A stretch of 64,000 bases of DNA from Aplectana chamaeleonis (lineage: Eukaryota > Nematoda > Chromadorea > Rhabditida > Cosmocercidae), in assembly GCA_029168955.1 (NCBI GenBank), contig JAPDOI010001547.1:1-64000 (forward strand), read 5' to 3'. Numbering within the stretch: the stretch's first letter is position 1; each line of letters starts with the position of its first letter. The notes under the pieces are model-generated. The model was not told where the DNA came from and searched no databases. It saw nothing but the letters and a program-made list of their open reading frames with translations. A program made the translations under genes and the position numbers. Positions 11,001 through 23,000 of this stretch are shown here, piece after piece.

Positions 11001-14000
11001 ACGCCACGAAATTCGGGGCCGCCCCGTTGCTCGACGCTGCGCGCATGGCACGCGGAGCGGCTCCCTGACACCGTTCGCTGCGCTCATGCCGCCCCTGCTT
11101 TAGTGATGCAGCAGTAAGCTTAAGTCTTGTTGCTTGCTTCGTGGTGCTGGCGTAAGCGCGCGAGAGCGAGCAGGCGAGGGCGCGCGAGAAGAAGCGCCTG
11201 TGAGCGGCTAGCGAATCGTATGCCCACGATGACCATCGATTTTGCGTAATCGCACGCTCTCGCCACGTATGGACGGAGCCTTATACGCTGATCGTTCTCC
11301 CAGCGTTGCGAATCGTCTGACAAGCGGCGCAGCTCTCCCAATGAAGGCATTTGCCGTCACGGACCATATGATTTACTGAGCACAGCCGTTTTCAGGCGGC
11401 CATAACTATGCGTATTCGTGATTTCGAGACATCAAATGTGGGTTATTGATTGCGAATCGAAAGTGATCCCCAGCGCTCACTGCGCATATCTTCAGGAATA
11501 CGTTGGATTGAAGGAGATGTTCAGGGAGCTGACTGAAGTTAGCAGAACCAGAGCTTTAATGCTAATTCAAAGTTTTTTTTTAATTCTTGTTGAAGTTGTA
11601 GAAGAAAGGACTGGGAGAATACTTGCGCATAGTTCACTAGGTTCACTCTCCACCTGTGAATTTGCCTCAAAAAACACTGATTTTCTCCATGGTCGAATTC
11701 TGAGGCAGCTGCTGTAGAGCTACATAGACTCAAAGATACTATAAACCATATAACCTCTATTACATTGGTGAACAGCTAGATACTGCGCTTCAACAGTATA
11801 GACGCATCCTCAAAAACATCGTTATTCTATCTGGATTAAACTTAGCGCAGAAGGTATGACTATCACTAAACCCGCCCTGCCAAAGAGCCCGTTTTCAACA
11901 GTTCAGTGGTAAGCATAAAAATAAGTAACTTCTGGCATCCAACTACAATACAAAATAGGTTGTTTCGAAAGTATAGACACCCTTTCAGACATGAGGGAAA
12001 AACGGTATCTTTCTTAAAAAAAATTCTGTGGCTCAAGAGTTTAATGAGGAGAGACGGGTGTCCACAACTATATAACACTACGAATTCCTCGATGTCTACG
12101 CCTCTCATAGTCCCGAGCGAATAGAATTTCATGCGAGGTATTGGGTAGGTATGACCAATCAAGAAACTTCTAGCATTTCTGCCTCGTGTTGGAGACTGTT
12201 CGACCAATTCCACGACCTTGCTGGGAAACAGGCTTTCCTGACCTGTCAGACTTTACCTTGTTTCCTCAGTAGTCGTAAAAGCACTAGTTCCTGTCGGCTA
12301 ACCTCAAAGATTCCACGCTCGACACTCAATGAATCCCGGCATGATATGGTATTATAGTAGTAGTTGATTGAGCAACTGTTCGAGTTAGTACAGTTTTATT
12401 CGGCTGACTTTTCGGCGTTTCGCCTTCTTCGGAGCTTGGAATGCGAAAGACGACCAAGCACTATTTCACAGCAAAAGGAGAAAATTCTCAAGAAAAATAA
12501 GCGAAAAAGAACGTCGTAGGGCATTGTTAGGGTACTAACTAACCTTCAGAAAACAAACCAAGGTCTGTCACACACCCTCAGTTGCACTGCGATGGCGGTA
12601 GAATGAGCGGGACCATATCGGACTATGTATAGCATAGGCCACTCATTTTGAGCAGAGCGAAGTGAGGCCTATCGAGCTTATCATGTCGAAATCTCCTTAT
12701 CACCGTTGTATTTTGCCACGACCGAACGCTCAGCTGCTTACTCCGCCCGGACTCATCCGAGCGGCCTTGGCTTCACCTCGTTAGCATTCAGAAGGCCAAT
12801 GAAGCCGACAAGCAGATTGAAACCCACAAAGGTCAACAAAGTGGGCTAGTTCTTGGGTGATCAACACGCAGTCGCCCTTTGTGTTAATATTTGGGTGTCT
12901 GGTATTTATCCAGAACGCCTCCAGAGTTCTGCGAGCAGCGATATCTGGTTTCCGTGCAAGGATCGAAACACCAACATTGAAACAGCTGTTTTCATGCACG
13001 CGCGCCCTGTGTTTCCCCAAATGAGTGAATACCTTGGAATTCCTAATCCCAACCAAATGCTCTTTGACCCTTGCACAAAGAGGCTTCCTGGTTTCTCCCA
13101 CATACTCGTTCCTGCACATCTAACAGGCTACCAGATCGACCACCCCTGTGCTCATAAAATCGCCTTCCTTTTCATATGGGCGAATTGCCCAAGATACCGT
13201 GGTGCGAGCGCGGTCATGGCTGGGATTCATGAACGCAGCCGGCTAGGTTTGGGTTTGGTTAGGGCAGCAACCCCAGCGGTAGCCAAACCGCGAACCGGCA
13301 TTCACAACCGCCCCATCGCGGTCTCGGGCATTTGGGGGGTGCCAGCCGAGGTGATTTCGGACGAGGGGGATCATCCGAGGATACCAATTTGGGGGCGGAG
13401 TCGCGCTTCGAGCGAGCCGAGGGCGAAAGGGGCTCAGCCGAGGGGGCGACGACAATTTCCTCGTAGGACCACTCATAACAGCTGCAGCGCTGTCCTTCAA
13501 ACCTGTCGTTCATGCTTTCATTTTTTGCAGACGTGTTGTATATTTCTTCCACTAAGTTATTGGCGGTCACATCAATATCCTTAATGAATAATTGTGCTAT
13601 TCTTGAGCTTCATTTTTGTTCACAACAGATGCCTACACATCAAGAAGCTGCACAATAATAATTGAAGTTCGGATTCGATGTTCTCAAAAAATTTCAAATT
13701 GAGTCTCCAAAAGTTTGAAACTTTCTCTCAGGCTACCTTTCGGCTCGTAAGGCCTTCCTCAGACCTTCTTTTCCTTCCGAAAAATGGACTAGAAACCTCA
13801 TTTGTCGGTGCAAAACTAGTTGGGGGGGGGGCACCGAGAATTCAAGCGAGAAATGAATGATTTTGCTTTCAGAAATCGATTTAATTTCATGGAATTTCTA
13901 GGAAATATGAGTGATAACGTTATCACATAGCTAATAACCAAAGAAATTTTCATTTTTATCGATGAATCGTTTCATTTTTATGGGCAAATCTTGAGTGGCC

Positions 14001-17000
14001 CCCCCCCAACTTAATTTGCACACATTTGTCTTTCTCTACATGACTTTTAGGGACTATTTTGGAGTTGTTTTTGAGAATTTTGGAACTTTATCGATTAATT
14101 TGCAGCCTCTCGATGTGTATTGTATTCTTAAAATCTCCTTTATCCCACTCACTATGGTCTCCTACCTAGTAAATCCTCGACTAGGATTCCGTCTACCTGT
14201 AAATTTTGGTCTTCTACAGGTTTCAACGGTCCGATTGGCAGAGACACCTCAACAACCTGTTGAATATCGTCGAAAACACCCTTGTAGGTGGCTGTAACCT
14301 CTTCGCTATATACAACATTACCTTAATTCTATCAATCAGGCATCATCGATGACACAACAACCGTGAAGACTGTACGATCACTGTCCCATGCATAGCCAAT
14401 GATATGATCGCTCTTCACATAATTCTGTGTCTCTAGTTCGTTGGATGAACAGATCGTATCATTTTCTCAGTTCAGCAACTATTAAATCGTAAGCATACTT
14501 TTGTGTACTCAGAAATTTCTGCCCTGTCTCGTAATTTTCATTCGGTTGAGGACATGTTGTTCTATCCCTTGCATTTTGAAGTGTCAATCTTTGCTTGTTT
14601 TGTGATTTTGAAGTATCTGAATACCATAGTATGATCGTATTCTGATCAGAATCAGTCTAGCTTTCGACCCTCATAAGTCATGGACACTTGTTGCATTCAT
14701 TTTTTTTAGATTTGTAAAAAAATATTTCGTAGCATTTAGCCACAATTTATTTAGAGTTGTTGTGTTTTACGGTCATTTCAATAAATTCGTTGTCAACTCG
14801 TTTAACATAAAGTGGTAGTGAAAGCATAAAATTTAAGTATCATGAAGAAGTAATGGTCAAAGTAGTGTAGTACTAGTGAAAAAGTACTAGTATTGGCATA
14901 ATAACGGTGAAAATATAGTGGAATACGACGAAAACCGTTTTTACGGTTTTGAATTCCCGCGCTTCACTCGAAAAAGCTCCGCGGATCAGCCGCCAAGAGA
15001 AGCGGGGGGTTGGTCCGAGGGCGCTCGGGGGCTGCTGCCGAGTTTGGGACGCTCGGATGAGTCCCCGACGGGCTCTCGGCTGGTGCCCCCCGAATGTCTG
15101 AGGTTGGGTGGCTAACCATTCCGCGGCCACGTACTTGCCACTCAATTGACGCCGAGAATCTCGATTAGAGAAAATCAATATTGGCACTCGGGTCGGAATT
15201 TCCCTAACCCGTCACTGTATTTATTGCACATGATTGCTAATTTTGTTTGCTTTTTGAATTCTTATTTTTGTCTACCTTGTGCTTTACCTTCTTCAATGGA
15301 TCGCAGGCATTTGAAGGGATCTTCCCCAACTTGCAGATGTTTTTTCCATTTTTAAGTTTTTCATTTTTTCCTTTTTTTTAACAAATCCTTTTTGGTTTTT
15401 TGAAAGTACATGAAGTGATGCTGCTCTCTCACGATGAGCCGCAAATCTGCTGGTGAAATATTAACCCCCAATTCAGCTTTTTTCTCGCATTACTAGCCTT
15501 TTCAACTTCTTTTTTTTTTGAAACGCCCCTCTAATTTTTTTGTGTGTTTCACATGGCTTAGGTGTTGCTGCAGGGATCATCATCGTCCTCTCAATGAGTT
15601 TTTGACTTCAAGTTCTCCGTTTGTCGTTTGAGTTCCGAGTTTTTTTCCATCTCTTTTTTTGTCTAAGAATCCCTTTTTTGTGTTTTTTTTCTTTTTGTCA
15701 TTCTCACACAAGCTTACTGTCGCTCACAACAGGAGAAAACTAAAACGACTCCTTAGAAAAATCATATGAAAAAGCTCAAAATGCAAGGGAAAAACAGAGG
15801 TTCGAACTAAAAACATCGAGAAAACCCAGGCTGATCACAGAACCATGTAAAAAACATTAACATTTGAAATCCAAGTGGGCGCTTCGGAAAAAAGTAGAAG
15901 AAAACGTTGTAAATGCGAAAAAACAAAATCATGCATCACAGTACCAAACCAAGTTAGGGTTTTCCAACAGAAAAATGACGAAAACGTGTACGAAAAGTGC
16001 TGGGAAAAAATTCTGAGGAAAAAATGAGGGAATTCGGAGCCGAAATGGGGGAGAAACCCCAGCGAAGAGCCTGTGGCTGCTCGGTAAATGGTCAGCGCAC
16101 GGAAGACAAGAATTAGGAACAAAAAGTGGAGACAAAAAGAACAACGATGAAAAAAAATAAAGAAGAGAGCGAGAGCAGGGAGGACAGGCATAGAGATTTT
16201 ATTTAGCCATGGGCAACATACATAAAACTTACAGATGAGGTTGTTGATTCTGAGAATTTTCGTTGTTATCGAGAGGAACACATTATGGCTAGCGGGCCTA
16301 TAATGTGGCAGTCAATAACGAGCGGCATTCCTATATTTTCAGCTTGCCTTGAAGATATCAAGTTTTTATGCGTATTCGCAAAAGGTTTCGGAATTAATTG
16401 TGCTCGTGGTCCATATCAACAAAATAAAACGTTATTTTATTCAGAAAACCTGAGAAACCCCTCGTTTGCGATCAACCAGAACGGTATTTCCTCGAGCCTC
16501 AGTGTTGTGCACTAATACAACACACCATCAATTCGACGACTAAGCCGCAAAACCGCTGCTAACCGCGGTTAACCGCAGCTCCGAGGTGCGGTTACGCGTA
16601 GCCCAATCGTAGCCCAGCCGTAACCAAACCGGATTTTTTGTGAATTCCGGTTTCCTCCGCTAGCCCAGCCGTAACCGTGGTTTGCCTTTCATGAATCCCT
16701 GCCCATATAAGCGGTTTCTAATCAATTGTCCCTTGAGGTTTTGAGGAGAAATCTCGATCAGCTGGATGATGTCCTGGAGGTCTGCTTTCCGAATGCAGGA
16801 GCGTATAGCCACGCTTAGCTCATCAGAAATGAAAGACGTGCAAAAAGCTATTTTTGACTGCTGCCCAGCATGGCGTTTCGCTCTGGGCGCTCTTCGCCTA
16901 AGGCTCCGTCCATAGCAGACGACCTAGCGCGAAAGGAAGGCTGGGGGTTTGCATCTTCAAAATTTGTTATTGATCTCACTCTCCAGCGATAACTGCAGCC

Positions 17001-20000
17001 GGTCTTTCGCTGAAGGTGGAGGCATTGCGGCAGTAGCGGCTGTCTCTAATTTATCAATACCATCGTTAACCACGTTAACCTCGGACCAGCCGTCGAGCGT
17101 CAAGCGCCAGCGTTTGACGCCTGCCGCTTGTCGTCTGCTATGGACGGAACCTAAAACGATTGGAACCTCTGGTAGGATAGCCTTGTTCTTGGGCGATTCG
17201 CTGCGCCAGTTTTACCAAGGCGGTCTTTTGCGCGCTATCTGAATAAACTGCGATGGCCGTGCGGAACATGTTTTTGATAATGGCCTTTTTGATGTTAGCA
17301 GGAAGAGCAAAATTGAAGCAATCGATAATATTTTTATTTGTTGGTTTGCGGTACCAATGTGTTTTGTATGATCCCCCGGAAAGTTGGACCTGCGTATCCA
17401 AAAAAGGAAGCCACCCATCAGCCGACGGCATCTCCCTTGTAAATTTAATGTGTTCCTATTGTTTGTTGAGACGATTAAAACGGGTGTCCATCTCGGTTTG
17501 AGTAGGGCACACTATGGAGCAATCGTCGACATAACGGCTCTGCCAACGCGTAGCTAGATGCCTCCGAGGGTGCGGCATGTAACGCCGCCCCATTCCATGT
17601 GGCGAGAATTTAAGGGTTTTGGCTACGATAGCTTAAACCCGCATATTCTTGTGTCGAGGCTACAAGGGTGCAAATTCTACGCGTATTCTACGTAAAAACG
17701 AAGGCTAAATTCGAAACATTGATCTCTCTGACGCTAAACCCGTTTATTCTCGCTATAATTTTGTGGCGACAATCTACGGATTTCGCGACAGTCTGTGTTG
17801 AAATGCAATCTTAGAACCGCGCTGGCTACGCGGAACGCAGGGATGCCGTTCGTACAGTGTTGATCCAGCCATCTCACTGAGTGATTACTCGACACTCTGT
17901 GGCTGGCCGTGGAGGGTGACCCGGTGTCGCTCTCTGGGAGACCATGATGAGGATAATTTTGACCATTGGGATGCTGCAGGCCGTGGGGAAGAAACGGCGA
18001 TGCTGTCGATCGCAGATGGAATCGCCTCTCTAGTACAGATCAAGACTGGGTGGGTCGATTGACCGAGTGCTGCAACGAGAAAAAGCGTAGAATATGCAGG
18101 TGCTGTAGCGAGAATTTAAGTAGAATACGCGGGCGCTGTGGGTAGAATTTCACCAACTGAAGCTAAACTTTCCGTAATTTACTTGAATTCTCGTTTCAAA
18201 ATTAGACTAGATGCCTCCGAAACCCTGGTCATCTCTGGTTTCCGTGTGAGGCATCTAGCTACGCGTTGGCGGAGGGTAGTAGAAGACTGGGTGGCGATCT
18301 GCCAGGTTGTTTTGTCGCTCGATAAGAGAGGGTGTTGCTACTAGCTCAAAATTGTTTTTGTTTCGTTGGCACACTCTTCATATGAGCGTATGTGAAGTTT
18401 CATTTCAATCTGTCCATTCATTCTTTGTTTACAAGCCATTTAGTGTCGCCTTGTCACAGCAATGGAAAAAATCGGATATCGTACAGTGATAAAATTCTTA
18501 TTTTCGGAAGGTGTAGCACCAAAATAAATTCACGAACGAATGTTTAAAGTGTATAATGATTGTTCACCTACAATTCGAACAGTAGAAAGATGGGTTGCTG
18601 AATTTAAACGTGGTCGTACAAGCCTTGTAGACGATCCACGTGAAGGACGTCCAAAAAGCGCATCAACAAATTGAATCATAGTCAAAATACAGCATATGGT
18701 TTTGGAAGATCGTCGATTGACTAAGAGAGATTTAGTAGAGGCTCTACACATCTCATTAGGCAGTGTGAGCCATACTTTAAGTGAAATTTTGGGTTTTAGA
18801 AAGCTGTGTGCACAATGGGTGCCGCATTCGCTAACAATGGAACAAAAACACATTCGAATGCGACTTTCTCAGCAACATTTGGAGCGTTTTAGAAAGGATA
18901 AAGTGGATTTTGTGCGTCGATTCATCACTATGGAGTGACTTGGGTCTATCTCCATGATCCTGAATCAAAACAAGAGGCTGAAGAGTGGTGTGAACCTGGT
19001 CGTTCGGCTTCGAAACGAGTTCTTGTCCGGAAATCGGCCAAGAATGTTATGGCATCAGTTTTTTGGGATGCGAAAGGAATTTTGTTTGTGTATTACTTGC
19101 AAAGTGGTGAAACAATCATTTCTTAATATCATTGCATCTTTTTGGACCAGTTGAAGGAAAAAATTCGTGAAAAAAGACCCGGTTTGCAGAAGAAAAATCC
19201 TTTTTCATCAAGACAATGCACCGTGCCACAAGATCATTTTCACAATGGCTAAAATCCATGAATTAAAGTTCGATTTGCTGGAGCATCCACCGTATTCACC
19301 AGATTTGGCCCCCAGCGACTTCGATTTGTTTCCAGAACTCAAAAAATTCATGCGTGGCAAGCGTTTTTCATCAAATGAAGAGGTCATAACGGCTGTTGCT
19401 CCACAGATTGGAGGATCGTTGGAGCAAGTGTATTAATGTTCAGGGAGATTATACTGAATAATAAAGTGTATTTTGAACCATGAAATCGTGTTTTTCCTAT
19501 CGAACGACAAAACTTATTGAACAACCTGGTAAAACTGGCTACTCCACTTTTTACAGGAATGTCACTGTCAAAACAGGCGGTAACCTTTCTCCCATTGCTA
19601 GCCCTTAATTTGTTTGAAGTATTCCCCTGACATTTGGAAACGTTTGCAGTTGAGGCACTCCCTGAGCAGCACCATTATTTGAGCTATAGAGATACCGAAG
19701 AGATTAGCATCAGCCTGGTGTTCCGCAAGAATCTTAGAGACCGCCTTCAGTGCGCAATCATCAGAATTAATGGTGTACAAAGATATTGCATTGAGAGACT
19801 TCATAACGATATCGTCTTCCAATCTACCGTCATAGAACTGTAGAGTTGCTCGAAGTTTCATTTTGTTGGTTATTTCTACTCAATTCACCACATGCAATTC
19901 GACTCGCTCGGGCTAGGAGGCACGAAAACCTCGAGGCTTCTGAACTGAGAGTTGTTGACTCCTATTCCTACTCACTCAACACATGAGCCAGAAAACCCCT

Positions 20001-23000
20001 TCGAAAAAATAGTTTTTTCTCCCATCTCTGAACCTGTGTCTCTACTTTTGAAACAGCTTACTTAAAGGCAGTGTTCGCGACAATCTTAGATTTTTAGATT
20101 AATCACTTAATCGATTGTTTGGCCCAAGGTAGAACTGAAATGACGAAGAAATCGAGAAAAACGCACCAAAAGGTCACGAAATCCTTTACTCTCACCCCAC
20201 CTCTTTACTCTCACAGGAACTGTTCGTTGTGTCAAAGAAATAATTTTTGAGCCCGTCGTTTGCAATTATTTGCTTTCTGTTGCTCCGTTCTTTCCTTCGA
20301 ACCCTAACTAAAAATATGTTGCCTAAAATGTTCTCCTGTTTTTGATTAACCCCATTTTCTACCGGTGACAACCACCGTGAACATGTTCATTCAATCGGAC
20401 ATCTAGTCCACGCCAGAGAATAATGCCCTTGAAATAAGGCGTTCTAGTGCGATTCTCGCCATTCCTTCGTAATTTTGGTAACACTTGGTTGCCAACGCGT
20501 TGTTTTGAGCGCAAAACACGGGGACGAGAATCATCGTGAACACTGCCTTTAATTTGGGGGTCCATGCTGAAAATTCCTTTTTTTCACTCCAGACACTGAA
20601 ATGTTGCACTTTAGGGTTTTCTTGCACGCCGATTTTCGGTGACCATAAGGCCCCGTCAGAGTTCGACTGAGTTCCACCCAGTCGAATTAGTGGAAGACGG
20701 GTGCAGAAGATCCACTCAATGATCTGGGACCGTCTGCTTGCGTCCGGAGTCTACCCAGTCGATACTGGTATTCCACGCGCGCACACGGGCAAGGCCAAGG
20801 CACCGCGGTCGGTTTTTCCGCGCCGGACTCAGTCGGTTTTCCGACCAAGTCTGACGGGGCCTAACTACTGCAACAGAATTCATCCACATCGAATCTTCTT
20901 TTTCTCCGTCTTCAACGTTTGTACCGCTCCATATCAGGGTCCGCCATTCTGGTTCGTTGGCGCCACTTGCAAGGGAAGTATACAAAGCGTAGGTCGGATC
21001 TGCCAAAACGACTTGTGTCGTTAGTATCACTTGTGGCTCATTAGTGAAACAGCTCAGTATCCCGCCCCGAGCTGCAGGTTCCAAAAAGTTGCAAACTTAA
21101 AACGCTCATTTTTGTGCTTTTTGTACCTTCCAAAAAGCGCATTAGTCTTCGGAGAATCCGGAAACGGACCTCATAAATGTGTTCAGCGCCCAAAACTACC
21201 CCCCTGAGCGAAGTTTGAGTGAAGGCTCATTTCCCATACATTGTCCAGACTGATAGCGTTTTGGACTTGTACAGATTTTCGGGTGGGCGTTTATATATAC
21301 CGATTAGAGGGTTTGGAAGCGTTTTAGAAAAATGTTCCAGATTTGACTGAAGATGGTTTTTTGGGGCGCTGATCACGAATCTGTGGTTTATTAGTCGATT
21401 TTCAGAAGTTCTCGGCTAATTTCGTTTGAAGCTTCCCAAGCGGGGAAAATTTCGAGGGAAGAACTCCATTTTCGAGATTTCCGGTCTTCTACAATAGATA
21501 TGTCCGAAAATCTTTTTCTAAGAGTTATTTGGAGTGCTAAACACGAATCTGGAGTCCTTTTATCGATTTTTTGCAGATTACTGTAGATTACGGTGGGTAA
21601 ACGGTAGTTTGGTCAAAATCTCAGATTTTAATCAAAATTTGTATACGGGGGGTATTCGGGGTGGAGAATGCGAATTTACGTCTGTTTGTCGATTTTCAAA
21701 ATACTAAGGTGGGTTTTGGCACTTAAATGACATGTTACCTACTTAAACCTACAGTAAACCTCGAAATTTCGACAAATGGACTCCAGAATCGTGCTCACCA
21801 CCCTAGATTACCCCTGCATACAACTTTTGAGCTAAATCCAAGAAAATTTTTTGAAACTCCAAAAAATGCCTGATGACCTTTGCCTTTTCGCGAGGCTTGA
21901 AAATGCTCATAACTTTTTTGAACCTGCAGCTCGGGGCGGGATACTGCGCATTTTTACTATTGAGCCAGAGGAGATACTAACGATACTAGTCGTTTTGGCA
22001 GATCCGACCTACGCCTTGTATACTTCCCTTGCTAACTCGATTTAGCACCTGATCATGGTGTACGCCGGCAGCTTTCCTGTCAGAATGCAGCGTGTCGAAC
22101 CAACGCTGATTCGGACGGCCTTTTCGCCGTTTTGCTGGAAAACCGAGATTCATAGCAATGCTGTAAACGGAATTGTTGCTATCTCGGAGAGTGTGGCCAT
22201 AACATCTCAGGCGAGCTTCACGCAGCTGGTCGTTGATCGGCGCGACACCGAACCGCTCCCGAATATCATCATTCCGCACGCGATCCAGGCGCGTCAGGCC
22301 AGCCGTACATCTCAACATCTTCGTTTCCATCACGCTGAGGCGGCGCTCTGCCTCTTTCCTTGCAGGCCAGCACTCGGCACCTTAGAGCACCATCTGTCGA
22401 AATAATTTCGGTAAGTCTTCGACTTCAAGTGGTCGGGAATGCTCTTGTCGCACATGACGCCCGTCGTAGAACGCCTTTTCAACCACGCAGACTTCACGAG
22501 CAGTGATTTCCTGATTGAGGCTGCCATCAAATGAAATTGACGAACTGAGGTACTTGAAAGCGTCAGCTCAGGGTAGCTGAATACCGTCTATTTTGATGGT
22601 CCCAGACTCATTCACATCGGCAGCCAGGTACTCGATTTTCCGAAAATTTAAACGAACGTCAAAGTGTGCTAGGCAATCATCCCAAGCTTGCACTTGCCTT
22701 TAAAATTCGTCTTTGCTATCGGCTGCCAACTATACATCGCCTTCACAGAGTAAAGTCTATGGCGCAGGCATCTGCAGAACCAGGATGAAGTCTATCTGTG
22801 TTTTGTTGTTAACGTTGTAGAAAAATATGACATGTGATGAGCGCTTCCGAAACTTCGTATTCGTTATAACCAGTTCGTTTGAGTCCGCGTATTGGAGAAT
22901 GCGCTCGCCGTCAACATTCCGCGTACCATATTCAAAACCTCCGTGACAGCTGTGCCCCTCCTTCATCGAGCCGATATGTCAACTCAAATCTCCCGCGACA

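Noticed and set aside
15045..15075. Hammerhead-ribozyme-like CGGATGAGTCCCCGACGG
   Set aside because: A CTGATGAG-type core with matching GAAA and stems is not present.
15835..16281. 148-aa hydrophobic protein on the minus strand
   Set aside because: Phe/Leu-rich because of a purine-rich plus strand; no domain, inside an element, no splice signals.
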